This document shows, in pieces, positions 16,190 to 25,775 of a DNA stretch of 64,000 nt. Position 1 is the stretch's first letter, and every line of letters starts with the position of its first letter. Location of the stretch: assembly GCA_032654645.1 (NCBI GenBank), contig JAULAW010000003.1, positions 310,001 through 374,000 on the forward strand, given 5' to 3'. The position numbers and the translations under genes were made by a program. Source of the stretch: CAITJF01 sp032654645. GTDB lineage: Bacteria; Pseudomonadota; Gammaproteobacteria; Burkholderiales; Gallionellaceae. A model generated the notes under the pieces. It did no database searches, was not told the DNA's origin, and saw nothing but the letters and a program-made list of their open reading frames with translations.

Positions 16190-19100
16190 ATGAAAAGGAT
16201 CGTCGTGGTTACCAAAAAAAATAATACCAATACCACAGACAAGCCCGCCTCCCTGGAATCTGCCCAGGAATCTCAGGCAGCGCACTCCATTCATTTCCCC
16301 ATTGTCGGCATGGGTGCTTCCGCCGGCGGGCTGGAAGCCTTCGAGCAATTCTTCCGCAGTATGCCCCCCGACAGCGGCATGGCCTTCGTGCTGGCGCCGC
16401 ACCTCGATCCGGATCACGCCAGCCTGCTCAGCGAAATCCTGCAACGCAGCACGGCCATGCCGGTGGTCGAGGCGCAGGATCAGATGGCCGTGGCGCCCAA
16501 CGGTGTTTATGTCATCCCGCCCAACCGCGACATGGCAATTTTTCACGGCGTGCTGCAACTGAGCGTGCCGGGGCAACCGCGCGGGCAGCGCATGCCGATA
16601 GACGCCTTCCTGCGCTCCCTGGCCGATGACCAGGGAGAAAACGCCATCGGCATCATTCTCTCCGGCACCGGCACCGACGGCACGCTGGGGCTGCGCGCCA
16701 TCCTCGGCGCGGGCGGCGTCTCGCTGGTGCAGGAACCGGCCACGGCGAAATACGACGGCATGCCGGCCAGCGCCATCGGGGCCGGTTACGCCACCCATAT
16801 CCTGCCGGTAGAAAAAATGCCGGGAGCGCTGCTGGCCGGCATACATACCTTGGCCGTCCGCCAGGAAACGCCGGCCCCGGCTGCGGTGAGCGGCATGAAT
16901 CGCATCCTGATGCTGTTGCGCTCCGCCACCGGCCAGGATTTCTCGCTCTACAAGAAGAGCACCATCGGCCGCCGCATCGAACGGCGCATGGCGCAGCACG
17001 ACATCGCGGATACGGAAGTCTATGCGCGCTACCTCAAAGAGCAACCCGCCGAGGTGAAAGCGCTGTTCAAGGAAATGCTGATCAACGTCACCAGCTTCTT
17101 CCGCGATGCGGGGGCCTTGGCCGCATTGAAGCAGGACATCCTGCCGCAACTGTTCGCCGGCAAGCCGGACGACTACATTTTCCGTGCCTGGGTTGCGGGT
17201 TGCGCCAGCGGCGAGGAGGCCTACTCCATCGCCATGCTGCTGCGCGAGTTCATGGACGAGGCACGGCAGGAGTACAAGGTGCAGATCTATGCGACCGATC
17301 TGGACGAGGATGCCATCTCCGCCGCGCGCGCCGGCATCTACCCGCCCAATATCGTCCAGGATGTCCAACCGGAGCGGCTGCGCCGCTTCTTCGTCAAGGA
17401 AGAGGCGGGTTACCGCGTGAAAAAAAACATCCGCGAGATGGTGGTGTTCGCCAACCAGAACGTCATCAAGGATCCGCCTTTTACCCGGCTCGACCTGCTC
17501 AGTTGCCGCAACCTGATGATCTACCTGGAGCCGGAGCTACAAAGCCACCTCATCCCGGTTTTCCACTACGCTCTCAAACCGGGTGGCGTGCTGATACTCT
17601 CGCCTTCGGAGAGCATCGGCAACCACGCGGAATTGTTCGCGCCGCTCGACCGCAAGTGGAAATTTTACCGCGCCACCGGCACCGTTGCTTCCGCCCGCAC
17701 GGCAATGCCCAGCGGGCTGTTGCGGGCGGGCGGCGCAAGCGCAAAAGAGCCGGAAGACGCAGCAAAAAAGATCAAGGAAACCGGCTTCGCCGATCTGGCC
17801 AAGCGGGCGTTGCTCCAGTCTTACGCGCCCGCCTCGGTGGTGACGGACGAGAAGGGCGACATTCTCTACGTGCATGGCGATACCGGCAAGTATCTGCGCC
17901 CGGCGCCCGGGAGGGCGACGCTCAACGTGGTGGACATGGCGCGCGAGGGGCTGCAACTGGAATTGCGCGCCGCCATCCGCAACGCCGCCACCCAGGGCGC
18001 GCTGACTGTATGCCGGGACTTGTGCGTCAGCGGCGGCGCCGGCGACAGCCAGGGCGTGCATATCAGCGTGCGGTCGCTGCACGGCCCGGATGCCGCTCAT
18101 GGCCTGCTGCTGGTAAGCTTTCAAGATGTGCTGTGCGTGGCGCCCGATAAACCCGCGCGGGGTAAGCACACAAATTCTGGCGCCATGCCCGGGCGCGTCG
18201 AGGGACTGGAGCGCGAGCTCTCCTACACCAAAGAAAATCTTCAGGCCGCCATCGAGGAGCAGCAAACGACCAACGAGGAGATGAAATCCACCAACGAGGA
18301 TCTGCAATCCACCAACGAGGAACTCCAGTCCGCCAACGAGGAACTGGAGACTTCGAAAGAAGAGTTGCAATCTCTCAACGAGGAGCTGATCACCGTCAAC
18401 GCCGAATTGCATGCCAAGATCGAGCAACTGGCCAATATCCAAAATGACATGAGGAACCTGCTCGACAACATCAGCGCCGGGATCATTTTCCTCGACGAGC
18501 ATCTGAACATCAAACGCTTCACCCGCGAGGCGGCGCGGGTTTATCGCCTGGCCGCTTCGGATACGGGCCGCCCCTTGAGCGACATCAAATCGGACATCGA
18601 AGACGCAGACCTGCTCGCCGATGCACGGGCCGTGCTGGATTCCCTGACGCCGCGCGAGCGAGAGATGCGCGCCGCCGGCGGCGCATGGTTTCTCGCGCGT
18701 ATCCAGCCCTACCGCACTTTGGACAACATGATCGAAGGCGTGGTGCTGACCTTCATAGACATCACGGAGATGAAAAAGGCCGGTGAGGAGCGCCACCTGC
18801 AAAGCACCGCTTTGAGCGCCACGGCCAACGCGGTAATCATCACCGACCGCAGCGGCATCATCCAGTTCGTCAACCCGGCCTTCACCGCCATCAGCGGCTA
18901 TTCCGCCGATGAAGCCATCGGCCAGAACCCGCGCCTCCTCAAATCGGGCAAGCAGGATCAGGCCTACTACAAACATTTGTGGGATACGATACTCGCCGGG
19001 CGGGTTTGGCAGAGCGAAGTCGTCAACCGGCGCAAGGACGGCAGCCGGTTTTACGTCGCGCAGGTCATCACGCCCGTGCAGGACGAGCGCGGCGAGATTA

Positions 19101-19519
19101 ACCATTTTGTCGCCATCGAAATGGACATCACCGAGCGCAAGCAGGCGGAGGCAGCGCTGCGGGAAGCGCATGAACTGGCCGAGGGCATCATGGCAACGGT
19201 GCGCGAGCCGCTGATCGTGCTGGATGAAAAACTGATGATCATCTCCGCCAGCCGCCCGTTCTACCGCGACTTCCAGACCACACCGGAAGACACGGTGAGC
19301 CGCTCGCTCTACGAATTTGGCAACCGCCAGTGGGATATCCCGAAATTGCGCGAGTTGCTGGAGAGCATCCTGCCGCGCGACCAGAGCTTTGAAGGTTATG
19401 TGGTGGAGCACGATTTCCCGGGCATTGGCCACCGCAAGATGCTGCTCAACGCCCGGCGTATCGCCGGCAAAACCGGCGATGGCCAGTTGATCCTGCTGGC
19501 GATAGAAACCGTTTTGTAG
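16190..19519 (+). CDS. CheB-CheR fusion with coiled coil and PAS domains
   Basis: Signalling protein that fuses both chemoreceptor-modifying enzymes. The N-terminal CheB methylesterase domain (about 35-220) has Ser44 in GMGASAGG, His71 in PHLDPDH and Asp163 in GTGTDGT. The CheR methyltransferase (about 235-490) has SFFRD, WVAGCASGEEAYS and IYATDLDEDAI. A coiled coil rich in TNEELQS repeats (about 680-745) leads to three PAS-type modules (about 750-1105). No receiver or histidine kinase domain follows, so output must come from the enzymes or a partner. ATG at 16190 has a poor ribosome site; GTG at 16205 lies 5 nt after AAAAGGA and may be the real start. The gene begins directly after a MITE-like repeat. 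Confidence 0.88.
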   Translation: MKRIVVVTKKNNTNTTDKPASLESAQESQAAHSIHFPIVGMGASAGGLEAFEQFFRSMPPDSGMAFVLAPHLDPDHASLLSEILQRSTAMPVVEAQDQMAVAPNGVYVIPPNRDMAIFHGVLQLSVPGQPRGQRMPIDAFLRSLADDQGENAIGIILSGTGTDGTLGLRAILGAGGVSLVQEPATAKYDGMPASAIGAGYATHILPVEKMPGALLAGIHTLAVRQETPAPAAVSGMNRILMLLRSATGQDFSLYKKSTIGRRIERRMAQHDIADTEVYARYLKEQPAEVKALFKEMLINVTSFFRDAGALAALKQDILPQLFAGKPDDYIFRAWVAGCASGEEAYSIAMLLREFMDEARQEYKVQIYATDLDEDAISAARAGIYPPNIVQDVQPERLRRFFVKEEAGYRVKKNIREMVVFANQNVIKDPPFTRLDLLSCRNLMIYLEPELQSHLIPVFHYALKPGGVLILSPSESIGNHAELFAPLDRKWKFYRATGTVASARTAMPSGLLRAGGASAKEPEDAAKKIKETGFADLAKRALLQSYAPASVVTDEKGDILYVHGDTGKYLRPAPGRATLNVVDMAREGLQLELRAAIRNAATQGALTVCRDLCVSGGAGDSQGVHISVRSLHGPDAAHGLLLVSFQDVLCVAPDKPARGKHTNSGAMPGRVEGLERELSYTKENLQAAIEEQQTTNEEMKSTNEDLQSTNEELQSANEELETSKEELQSLNEELITVNAELHAKIEQLANIQNDMRNLLDNISAGIIFLDEHLNIKRFTREAARVYRLAASDTGRPLSDIKSDIEDADLLADARAVLDSLTPREREMRAAGGAWFLARIQPYRTLDNMIEGVVLTFIDITEMKKAGEERHLQSTALSATANAVIITDRSGIIQFVNPAFTAISGYSADEAIGQNPRLLKSGKQDQAYYKHLWDTILAGRVWQSEVVNRRKDGSRFYVAQVITPVQDERGEINHFVAIEMDITERKQAEAALREAHELAEGIMATVREPLIVLDEKLMIISASRPFYRDFQTTPEDTVSRSLYEFGNRQWDIPKLRELLESILPRDQSFEGYVVEHDFPGIGHRKMLLNARRIAGKTGDGQLILLAIETVL

Positions 19520-19637
19520 CTGCGGATAAATCCGCATAAAATGGGCGAAAAAGGGGCGAATGAATTCGCCTCTACAGATTGTGTAGGTGCGAATTTATTC
19601 GCACATAATGGCGCCACACGAAAGAATTCGCCCCTAC
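19515..19637. repeat. REP cluster (family D) upstream of RAYT
   Basis: Four short hairpin units: GTAGCTGCGGATAAATCCGC (19515), GGGGCGAATGAATTCGCCTC (19554), TGTAGGTGCGAATTTATTCG (19581) and AAAGAATTCGCCCCTACA (19620). They share the GTAG-G(T/G)GCGAA-loop-TTCGC plan in both orientations. The cluster sits directly before the transposase gene. Confidence 0.8.
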
Positions 19638-19651
19638 AGTAAAGCCCAGAT

Positions 19652-20104
19652 ATGTCCTATGACGATTTGCGCAAAGGCCGTTACAGCGAGCAACAACGGG
19701 TCTATTTTGTCACCACTATATTGGCCGAACGGGAACAGCGTTATTTCACCGACTTCTCCTGTGCCCGTTATGTGGTGGCGGAGATGCGCGCCCTGCACGA
19801 CGATAGAGTAGTGTGCTCCTTGGCGTGGGTTATCATGCCCGACCATGTTCATTGGCTGTTTCAGTTGGGGGAACGTATGGATTTGTCTGCTGCGATCAAA
19901 CGCTTCAAGGCGCGTTCAGCGTACCGGGTTAATGGCTACCTCAATCGGCAGGGCGCGTTATGGCAAAAATCGTTTTACGACCATGCGCTACGCAAAGATG
20001 AAGATGTGCGAGGGGTTGCGCGATATATCGCCGCCAACCCGTTGCGCGCCGGATTGGTGGAGCATATCGGCGACTATCCGTTATGGGATGCGATATGGCT
20101 GTAG
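19652..20104 (+). CDS. REP-associated tyrosine transposase (RAYT)
   Basis: Y1 transposase of the IS200/IS605-like superfamily that handles REP sequences as single strands. The 150 residues match the short RAYT type. The HUH metal motif is in VIMPDHVHWLFQL (about 61-73); the likely catalytic tyrosine is in WQKSFYDHALR, followed by the family hallmark YIAANPLRAGLVE. It is flanked on both sides by REP hairpins (19515-19637 and 20111-20133), as expected for a RAYT and its substrates. The frame is intact, so the family could still be active. It separates two signalling genes. Confidence 0.92.
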   Translation: MSYDDLRKGRYSEQQRVYFVTTILAEREQRYFTDFSCARYVVAEMRALHDDRVVCSLAWVIMPDHVHWLFQLGERMDLSAAIKRFKARSAYRVNGYLNRQGALWQKSFYDHALRKDEDVRGVARYIAANPLRAGLVEHIGDYPLWDAIWL

Positions 20105-20110
20105 TAAAAC

Positions 20111-20133
20111 GGGCGAATGAATTCGCCCCTACA
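20111..20133. repeat. REP unit (family D) downstream of RAYT
   Basis: Single hairpin GGGCGAATGAATTCGCCCCT followed by ACA, starting six bases after the transposase stop. It matches the 19554 and 19620 units and completes the flanking set. Confidence 0.8.
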
Positions 20134-20141
20134 ACTGCGTT

Positions 20142-22772
20142 TTGCAAGGGGGCATTCTGAATAAGAAAACAAACCAGCCGGACCCGCTACGCACCCAAGC
20201 CGAAGCGCGGCTCGCCCGCGCACATGCGGACGAGGATTCGCCGCGCCCTGCCGGGGAACTCCTGCACGAATTACAGGTGTACCAGATCGAACTGGAGATG
20301 CAGAACGAGGCTTTGCGGCAAGCGCAACTCGCCCTGGAAGAATCCTGCGACCGCTACATGAACCTCTATGAATTCGCCCCCGTCGGCTATCTCACGCTCA
20401 CCCATGCAGGCCAGATCGCCGAGGTAAATCTCACCGGCGCCGCGATGTTGGGTATGGAGCGCAAACAACTGCTGCTCCACCGCTTTGCGTATTTTGTCGC
20501 GCCCGAAGACAGCGATCACTGGCACCGCCAGTTCATGGGCACGAAGCGGCGCGCGGCGGAATCCGGAAGCCGGTGGAACTGCGAACTCACCCTCAAGCGC
20601 GGTGATGGCTCCCGGCTCTGCGCCCGGCTGGGCTGCCTGCACATGGATGTGGCCAACGGATCGCCGGTAGTACACATCGCGCTGACTGACATCAGCGAGC
20701 ACAAAGAAGCGGAGGCGAAACTCAAGAAAAGCGAAGAACGTTACCGCCAGATTGTCCAGACATCGATGGACGGTTTCTTGATTGCCGATAGCGCTGGGCA
20801 GTTACTGGACGTGAACACCGCTTATTGCCAGATGACCGGTTACACGCGCGACGAGCTCCTGAATATGCATATTTCGGACGTGGAAGCGAAGGAAAGCACG
20901 GAAGAGACGGCGCAGCATATCCGGGAAGCCATGGCGAAAGGTTATGACCGCTTCGAAACGCGCCACCGCCGCAAGGATGGTCAAGTGCTGGAAATCGAGG
21001 TCAGCAACGTCTTCCGCCCGGATATGAATGGAGGGTGTTTTTTCGTATTCATGCGCGACATCACCGAACGCAAGCGGGTCGAAGAGGAATTGCGCATCGC
21101 CGCTATCGCCTTCGAATCCAACGAAGGCATCACCGTGACCGATGCCAACAGCGTCATCGTGCGGGTCAACCGGGCCTTCACCCACCTCACCGGTTATAGC
21201 GCGGAAGAGGTAGTGGGCAAAACCCCCGCGATACTCCAGTCCGGGCGCCATGACCGGGTGTTCTACCAGCAGATGTGGGCAACCATAAAACAGAATGGAT
21301 TCTGGCAGGGCGAGATATGGAACCGGCGCAAGAACGGCAATATCTACGCCGAGTGGCTGACCATCTCCGCCGTCCTCGGGCCGGGCGGGCGCACCACCCA
21401 TTACGTCGGCACATTTTCCGACATTACCCAGAACAGCGAGGCGGAGGCCGAGATCCACCGCCTGGCCTACTACGATCCGCTCACCCTTCTGCCCAACCGC
21501 CGCATGCTCCAGGACCGGCTGGGCCAGTCGCTGGCCGCCGCCGCCCGCAACGGGCAGAACGGCGCGATACTGTTTCTGGATCTGGATAACTTCAAGACGC
21601 TCAACGACACGCGCGGCCACGATATAGGGGACATGCTGCTCGCCGAAGTCGCGCAGCGCCTGAAGGCCAGTGTGCGCGAGATGGATACGGTGGCGCGCCT
21701 GGGTGGCGACGAGTTCGTGGTGATACTGGAAGATCTGGGCACGGATGCCGGAGAAGCGGCCATCCAGGTCAGGCTGGTGGGCGAGAAACTGCGCGAAACC
21801 CTCGCCCAACCCTACGATCTCGATGGCCGCGAGTTCTACAGCACGGCCAGCATAGGGATCAGCCTGTTTGGCGAACACGGCGCGACTGTCGAGGAACTGC
21901 TCAAGCACGCCGACCTCGCCATGTACCACTCCAAGACCGAGGGGCGCAACACCCTGCACTTTTTTGATCCCGCCATGCAGGCCGCATTGGACAAACGCAG
22001 CGCGCTGGAGGAAGAACTGCGTCAGGCGCTCGCACGCGGCGAATTTCAGCTCTACTATCAGCCGCAGGTGGACGGTGCGCACCACGTGGTCGGTGCCGAG
22101 GCTTTGCTGCGCTGGGTGCATCCCGGACGCGGGTTGATTACGCCGGGCGAATTCATCGCGCTCGCCGAAGAAACCGGGCTGATCCTGCCCATCGGCCACT
22201 GGGTTCTGCAGACCGCTTGCGCCCAGCTCAAAATGTGGGAGGACAACCCGCGCACCCGCTTCATGCAACTGGCTGTCAATGTCAGCGCGCGCCAGTTCCG
22301 CCAGCCGGAATTTGTCGCGCAAGTGCGGCAGGCGCTCAGCGAAACCGGCGCCGACCCGACGCGCCTCAAGATTGAGCTGACCGAAACCCTGGTGCTGGAT
22401 GATGTCGCCGACACTATCAACAAAATGATCACGCTGAGATCGGATGGCATCGGTTTTTCGATGGACGATTTCGGCACCGGCTATTCGTCGCTCACCTACC
22501 TCAAGCAATTGCCGCTGGATCAACTGAAGATCGACAAGTCCTTCGTCCGCAATCTCGCCACCGATGCCAACGATGCGGCCATCGTGCAAGCCATTATCAC
22601 CATGGGGCAAACATTCGGGTTGGATGTCATTGCCGAAGGCGTGGAAACCGAAGCGCAACGCGAATTCCTCGGCCTGCGCGGCTGCCATACCTATCAGGGC
22701 TATCTGTTCGGCAAGCCTGTCGCGCTGAAAGAATTTGAAGAGCTGGTTTTGCGCTATCCGGATACGGATTAA
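20142..22772 (+). CDS. PAS-PAS-PAS-GGDEF-EAL cyclic-di-GMP enzyme
   Basis: Predicted cyclic-di-GMP signalling protein with both synthase and phosphodiesterase modules. Three PAS modules span about 65-440 (each ends in the DITE/DISE-type motif). The GGDEF domain (about 445-605) has an intact LGGDEFVVIL active site near residue 522. The EAL domain (about 625-865) keeps EALLRW, DDFGTGYSSLTYLKQLP and the DKSFV segment. No membrane helix is evident, so it is probably cytosolic. The start is uncertain: TTG at 20142 opens the frame, but AAGGGGG at 20146-20152 favours ATT 20154 or CTG 20157. It lies after the RAYT and its REP unit. Confidence 0.9.
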   Translation: MQGGILNKKTNQPDPLRTQAEARLARAHADEDSPRPAGELLHELQVYQIELEMQNEALRQAQLALEESCDRYMNLYEFAPVGYLTLTHAGQIAEVNLTGAAMLGMERKQLLLHRFAYFVAPEDSDHWHRQFMGTKRRAAESGSRWNCELTLKRGDGSRLCARLGCLHMDVANGSPVVHIALTDISEHKEAEAKLKKSEERYRQIVQTSMDGFLIADSAGQLLDVNTAYCQMTGYTRDELLNMHISDVEAKESTEETAQHIREAMAKGYDRFETRHRRKDGQVLEIEVSNVFRPDMNGGCFFVFMRDITERKRVEEELRIAAIAFESNEGITVTDANSVIVRVNRAFTHLTGYSAEEVVGKTPAILQSGRHDRVFYQQMWATIKQNGFWQGEIWNRRKNGNIYAEWLTISAVLGPGGRTTHYVGTFSDITQNSEAEAEIHRLAYYDPLTLLPNRRMLQDRLGQSLAAAARNGQNGAILFLDLDNFKTLNDTRGHDIGDMLLAEVAQRLKASVREMDTVARLGGDEFVVILEDLGTDAGEAAIQVRLVGEKLRETLAQPYDLDGREFYSTASIGISLFGEHGATVEELLKHADLAMYHSKTEGRNTLHFFDPAMQAALDKRSALEEELRQALARGEFQLYYQPQVDGAHHVVGAEALLRWVHPGRGLITPGEFIALAEETGLILPIGHWVLQTACAQLKMWEDNPRTRFMQLAVNVSARQFRQPEFVAQVRQALSETGADPTRLKIELTETLVLDDVADTINKMITLRSDGIGFSMDDFGTGYSSLTYLKQLPLDQLKIDKSFVRNLATDANDAAIVQAIITMGQTFGLDVIAEGVETEAQREFLGLRGCHTYQGYLFGKPVALKEFEELVLRYPDTD

Positions 22773-22780
22773 GCCGCTTT

Positions 22781-22839
22781 CGCAGGTGCGAATTCATTCG
22801 CACGAACAACAGGTCATGTGCGAATGAATTCGCACTTGC
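22781..22839. repeat. REP pair (family D), inverted
   Basis: Units CGCAGGTGCGAATTCATTCG and TGTGCGAATGAATTCGCACT in inverted orientation, just after the GGDEF-EAL gene. Same family as those around the RAYT gene. Confidence 0.78.
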
Positions 22840-22868
22840 CAGCCCTTCATCTGCGATTTTTAGGTTTC

Positions 22869-23048
22869 ATCCTGAAAACCTCAGTTGAAAATAACCGACA
22901 GGGGGCAAACCCTCATCCCCAGCCCTTCCCCCCGAGGGGGAAGGGAGCAAAGCCCCTCTCCCTCGGGGAGAGGGGTTGGGGTGAGGGAGAAGCGTGCCCA
23001 TGTTGCTTCCCCTGTAAATTGTTTGTTCTCAACTGAGGAATTTAGGTT
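22869..23048. mobile_element. MITE-like element type 1, copy 2
   Basis: Second copy of the unit at 13220-13401, same orientation, with the CCTCAGTTGA / TCAACTGAGG ends and the family B palindromic core. Outside the ends lie AGGTTT on the left and AGGTTC on the right, which lengthens the inverted repeat or may mark a target. Together with the REP pair at 22781 it fills the 365-nt gap before mgtE; no gene is seen in that gap. Confidence 0.8.
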
Positions 23049-23137
23049 CATTTTCGCAACCCCCGATCCCAGCCAAATTTGCCGCGCGGCTCGGCGCTAA
23101 TTTCTTTACAATAGCCGCCAACCCCGGTGCGGTAGCC

Positions 23138-24592
23138 ATGACTGAAGACCACGAACCCCATTACACAGAAAACGTGCAGTACCACTTGCAGCAGGTGCAA
23201 CGCCTGTTGGACAAGCACGCGCTGGTGGAAACCGTGGCGCACCAGCAGGAATTACCGCGCGCGGACCGCCATGAATTGATGGACACGTTGCTGCACAAGC
23301 AGCACCTGGCCGAATTGCGCGAGAAGCTGGGCGCCCTGCACTCCGCCGACATCGCCTACATTCTGGAAGCCCTGCCCATCGAGCAGCGTTTGCTGGTGTG
23401 GGACATGGTCAAGGCCGAGCGCGACGGCGAAATCCTGATCGAGGTTTCCGATGCGGTGCGCGAATCGCTGATCGCCACCATGAGCCGCGAGGAACTGCGC
23501 GAGGCGGCGGAACAGCTCGACACCGACGAGATCGCCGACCTGGCGCCGGACTTGCCGCAGGCGGTGATGCGCGATGTGTTCAAGTCGCTGTCCATCGAGG
23601 AGCGCGAGCAGTTGCGCGCGGCGATGTCGTACCCGGAAGATTCGGTCGGTGCGCTGATGGATTTCAACATGATTCATGTCCGCGAGGACATCACACTGGA
23701 AGTGGTATCGCGCTATCTGCGCCGTTTTGACGAACTGCCCGATCACACCGACCAGGTGTTTGTGGTGGATCGCGATGACCGCTTCAAAGGCGTGCTGCCG
23801 ATCAATCTCATCGTTGTCAACGAACCGGAAATGGTTGTCGGCAGTTTGATGCTGGCCGACACCACGCTACTGCACCCCGAGGAAAAGGCGGAGCAGGCCG
23901 CCCAGGCTTTTGAACGCTATGACCTGGTTTCCGCGCCGGTGGTGGACGAGGACGGCAAGCTGGTCGGGCGGGTGACGGTGAACGTGGTGCTGGATTTTAT
24001 CCGCACCGAATCGGAAAGCGACGTTTTGAACCTGGCCGGCTTGCGCGAGGAGGAAGATATTTTTGCCTCGGTATGGAAAAGCGCGCAGAACCGCTGGGCG
24101 TGGCTGGCGCTGAATCTTTGCACCGCATTCTTCGCCTCGCGGGTGATCGGAAACTTTGAAGGCACGATAGAAAAATTTGTCGCGCTGGCCACGCTGATGC
24201 CCATCGTCGCCGGTATCGCCGGCAACTCGGCAAACCAGACCACTACCATCATCATCCGCTCTCTGGCACTGGGGCAGATCACCCAGGGCAACGCGCGCAG
24301 GCTGCTGCTCAAGGAATTGGCCATCGGCGGATTTAATGGCCTGTTGTGGGGCGGGATTGCCGGGTTGTTCGCCTACTTCCTGTATCACAGCGCGGCGCTC
24401 GGCATCGTGATGACCGGCGCGATGCTGCTCAACTTGTTGGTGGGTGCAGTCGTCGGCATGACCATCCCGCTCGTCATGCAAAGAATGGGGCGCGACCCGG
24501 CCATCGGCTCCAGCGTGATGATCACCGCCATCACAGATAGCGGCGGCTTCTTCATTTTTCTGGGGCTGGCGACGATATTCCTGATTCATTGA
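23138..24592 (+). CDS. mgtE: Magnesium transporter MgtE
   Basis: Gated magnesium channel of the inner membrane. The 484 residues show the classic order: a superhelical N domain (about 40-160, with repeated LHSADIAYILEALPIEQR-type helices), two CBS domains (about 165-290, MIHVREDITLEVVSRYLRRF), a plug helix and five membrane helices from about 320 to the end. The pore signature AGIAGNSANQTTTIIIRSLALG is intact. The N and CBS domains sense cytosolic magnesium. ATG at 23138 fits. Confidence 0.96.
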   Translation: MTEDHEPHYTENVQYHLQQVQRLLDKHALVETVAHQQELPRADRHELMDTLLHKQHLAELREKLGALHSADIAYILEALPIEQRLLVWDMVKAERDGEILIEVSDAVRESLIATMSREELREAAEQLDTDEIADLAPDLPQAVMRDVFKSLSIEEREQLRAAMSYPEDSVGALMDFNMIHVREDITLEVVSRYLRRFDELPDHTDQVFVVDRDDRFKGVLPINLIVVNEPEMVVGSLMLADTTLLHPEEKAEQAAQAFERYDLVSAPVVDEDGKLVGRVTVNVVLDFIRTESESDVLNLAGLREEEDIFASVWKSAQNRWAWLALNLCTAFFASRVIGNFEGTIEKFVALATLMPIVAGIAGNSANQTTTIIIRSLALGQITQGNARRLLLKELAIGGFNGLLWGGIAGLFAYFLYHSAALGIVMTGAMLLNLLVGAVVGMTIPLVMQRMGRDPAIGSSVMITAITDSGGFFIFLGLATIFLIH

Positions 24593-24621
24593 TTCGATAA
24601 ACCAAAGGGGATTTACTCTTT

Positions 24622-25557
24622 ATGAAGGTCGCAAAAAATATCCTGGAACTGGTCGGCAACACCCCGCTGGTGCAACTGAATCGCGTAACCAATGGCATTG
24701 ACGCCACCATTCTTGCCAAGCTGGAATTTTTTAATCCGGCGCATAGTGTCAAGGACCGTATCGCCGTATCAATGATTGATGCCGCCGAACAAGCGGGCAG
24801 GATCAAACCGGACACTATCATTCTGGAACCGACCTCGGGCAACACCGGCATCGGCCTCGCCATGGTGTGCGCGGCGCGCGGCTACAAATGCGCCTTCGTT
24901 ATGCCGGAAACCATGAGCCGCGAGCGCCGCTTGCTGTTGAAAGCATTTGGTGCGGAGCTGATTCTCACAACTGGTTCGGAGGGGATGCCGGGCGCGATCA
25001 AAAAGGCCGACGAACTCGCCGCATCCGACCCGCGCTATTTCGTCCCGCAGCAATTCGCCAATCCGGCCAATTCCGCCATCCATCGCACCACAACCGCCGA
25101 AGAAATCTGGCGCGACACGGACGGCAAAGTGGATATTTTTGTCTCCGGTGTCGGCACCGGCGGCACCATCACCGGGGTGGGCGAAGTGTTGAAGGCGCGC
25201 AAGCCGGGCGTGCAAATCGTCGCGGTTGAACCGGACGCATCGCCCGTGCTTTCAGGCGGGCAACGCGGCCCGCACCCCTTGCAGGGAATCGGCGCTGGTT
25301 TTGTGCCGGAGATACTCGATGCAGAAATTTATGATGAGGTTGTGCGCGTCAAGAACGATGATGCCTTCAACATCGCGCGGCGCATGGCAAAGGAGGAAGG
25401 CATACTGGCGGGCATCTCCTCCGGCGCAGCGGTGTGGGCAGCGCTCGAAGTCGCCAGGCGCCCGGAAAATCGCGGCAAGATCACTGTCGTCGTGATCCCT
25501 TCATATGGCGAGCGATATTTGTCCACTCCGCTGTTCGCCGACCTGAAGGTGGACTGA
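24622..25557 (+). CDS. cysK: Cysteine synthase A
   Basis: O-acetylserine sulfhydrylase, a PLP enzyme making cysteine from O-acetylserine and sulfide. The 311 residues include the PLP lysine in NPAHSVKDR (Lys44), the substrate loop PTSGNTG (70-76), the phosphate-binding GTGGT (178-182) and SSGAAVWAAL. The full-length form and the GQRGPHPLQGIGAGF segment point to CysK over CysM. ATG at 24622 follows AAAGGGGA. It lies 29 nt after mgtE and may be co-transcribed with it. Confidence 0.95.
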   Translation: MKVAKNILELVGNTPLVQLNRVTNGIDATILAKLEFFNPAHSVKDRIAVSMIDAAEQAGRIKPDTIILEPTSGNTGIGLAMVCAARGYKCAFVMPETMSRERRLLLKAFGAELILTTGSEGMPGAIKKADELAASDPRYFVPQQFANPANSAIHRTTTAEEIWRDTDGKVDIFVSGVGTGGTITGVGEVLKARKPGVQIVAVEPDASPVLSGGQRGPHPLQGIGAGFVPEILDAEIYDEVVRVKNDDAFNIARRMAKEEGILAGISSGAAVWAALEVARRPENRGKITVVVIPSYGERYLSTPLFADLKVD

Positions 25558-25616
25558 ACCCAAATTGTTCATTAGATTATTCATGCCCTGTCCGAAATAC
25601 TTTTGGTCTGGCACCC

Positions 25617-25741
25617 GTAGGAGCCCAATTTATCGGGCGATCCAGCGCAATCGCGCAACACCCGCAAGGAGTACGCCGTGGTTGTAATGGGCTAAAGCCC
25701 AAACAACACACGCAGCAAGTTGCGCTCCTACGGGCGCCCGG
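25617..25741. repeat. Palindromic repeat, family E
   Basis: Structured unit with inverted ends (GTAGGAGC ... GCTCCTAC) and an inner hairpin TGGGCT-AA-AGCCCA after GCCGTGGTTGTAA and before the CAACACACGCAGC-like segment. A decayed relative lies at 62930-63024, where the inner hairpin reads GCGGCT-GA-AGCTGC and still pairs. The 414-nt stretch between cysK and trmB holds this unit, the MITE at 25776 and a lone type 2 end; no gene is seen. Confidence 0.65.
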
Positions 25742-25775
25742 CCAAAAGTTTTTCGGATAACGGCGTTTTTTCTCT

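Noticed and set aside
17537..19537. A 666-codon open frame on the minus strand opposite the CheB-CheR gene, and a similar 628-codon frame at 20802-22688 opposite the GGDEF-EAL gene.
   Set aside because: Both are complements of clear domain-bearing genes, with repetitive composition caused by the coiled coil or codon bias; no ribosome site or homology is visible.
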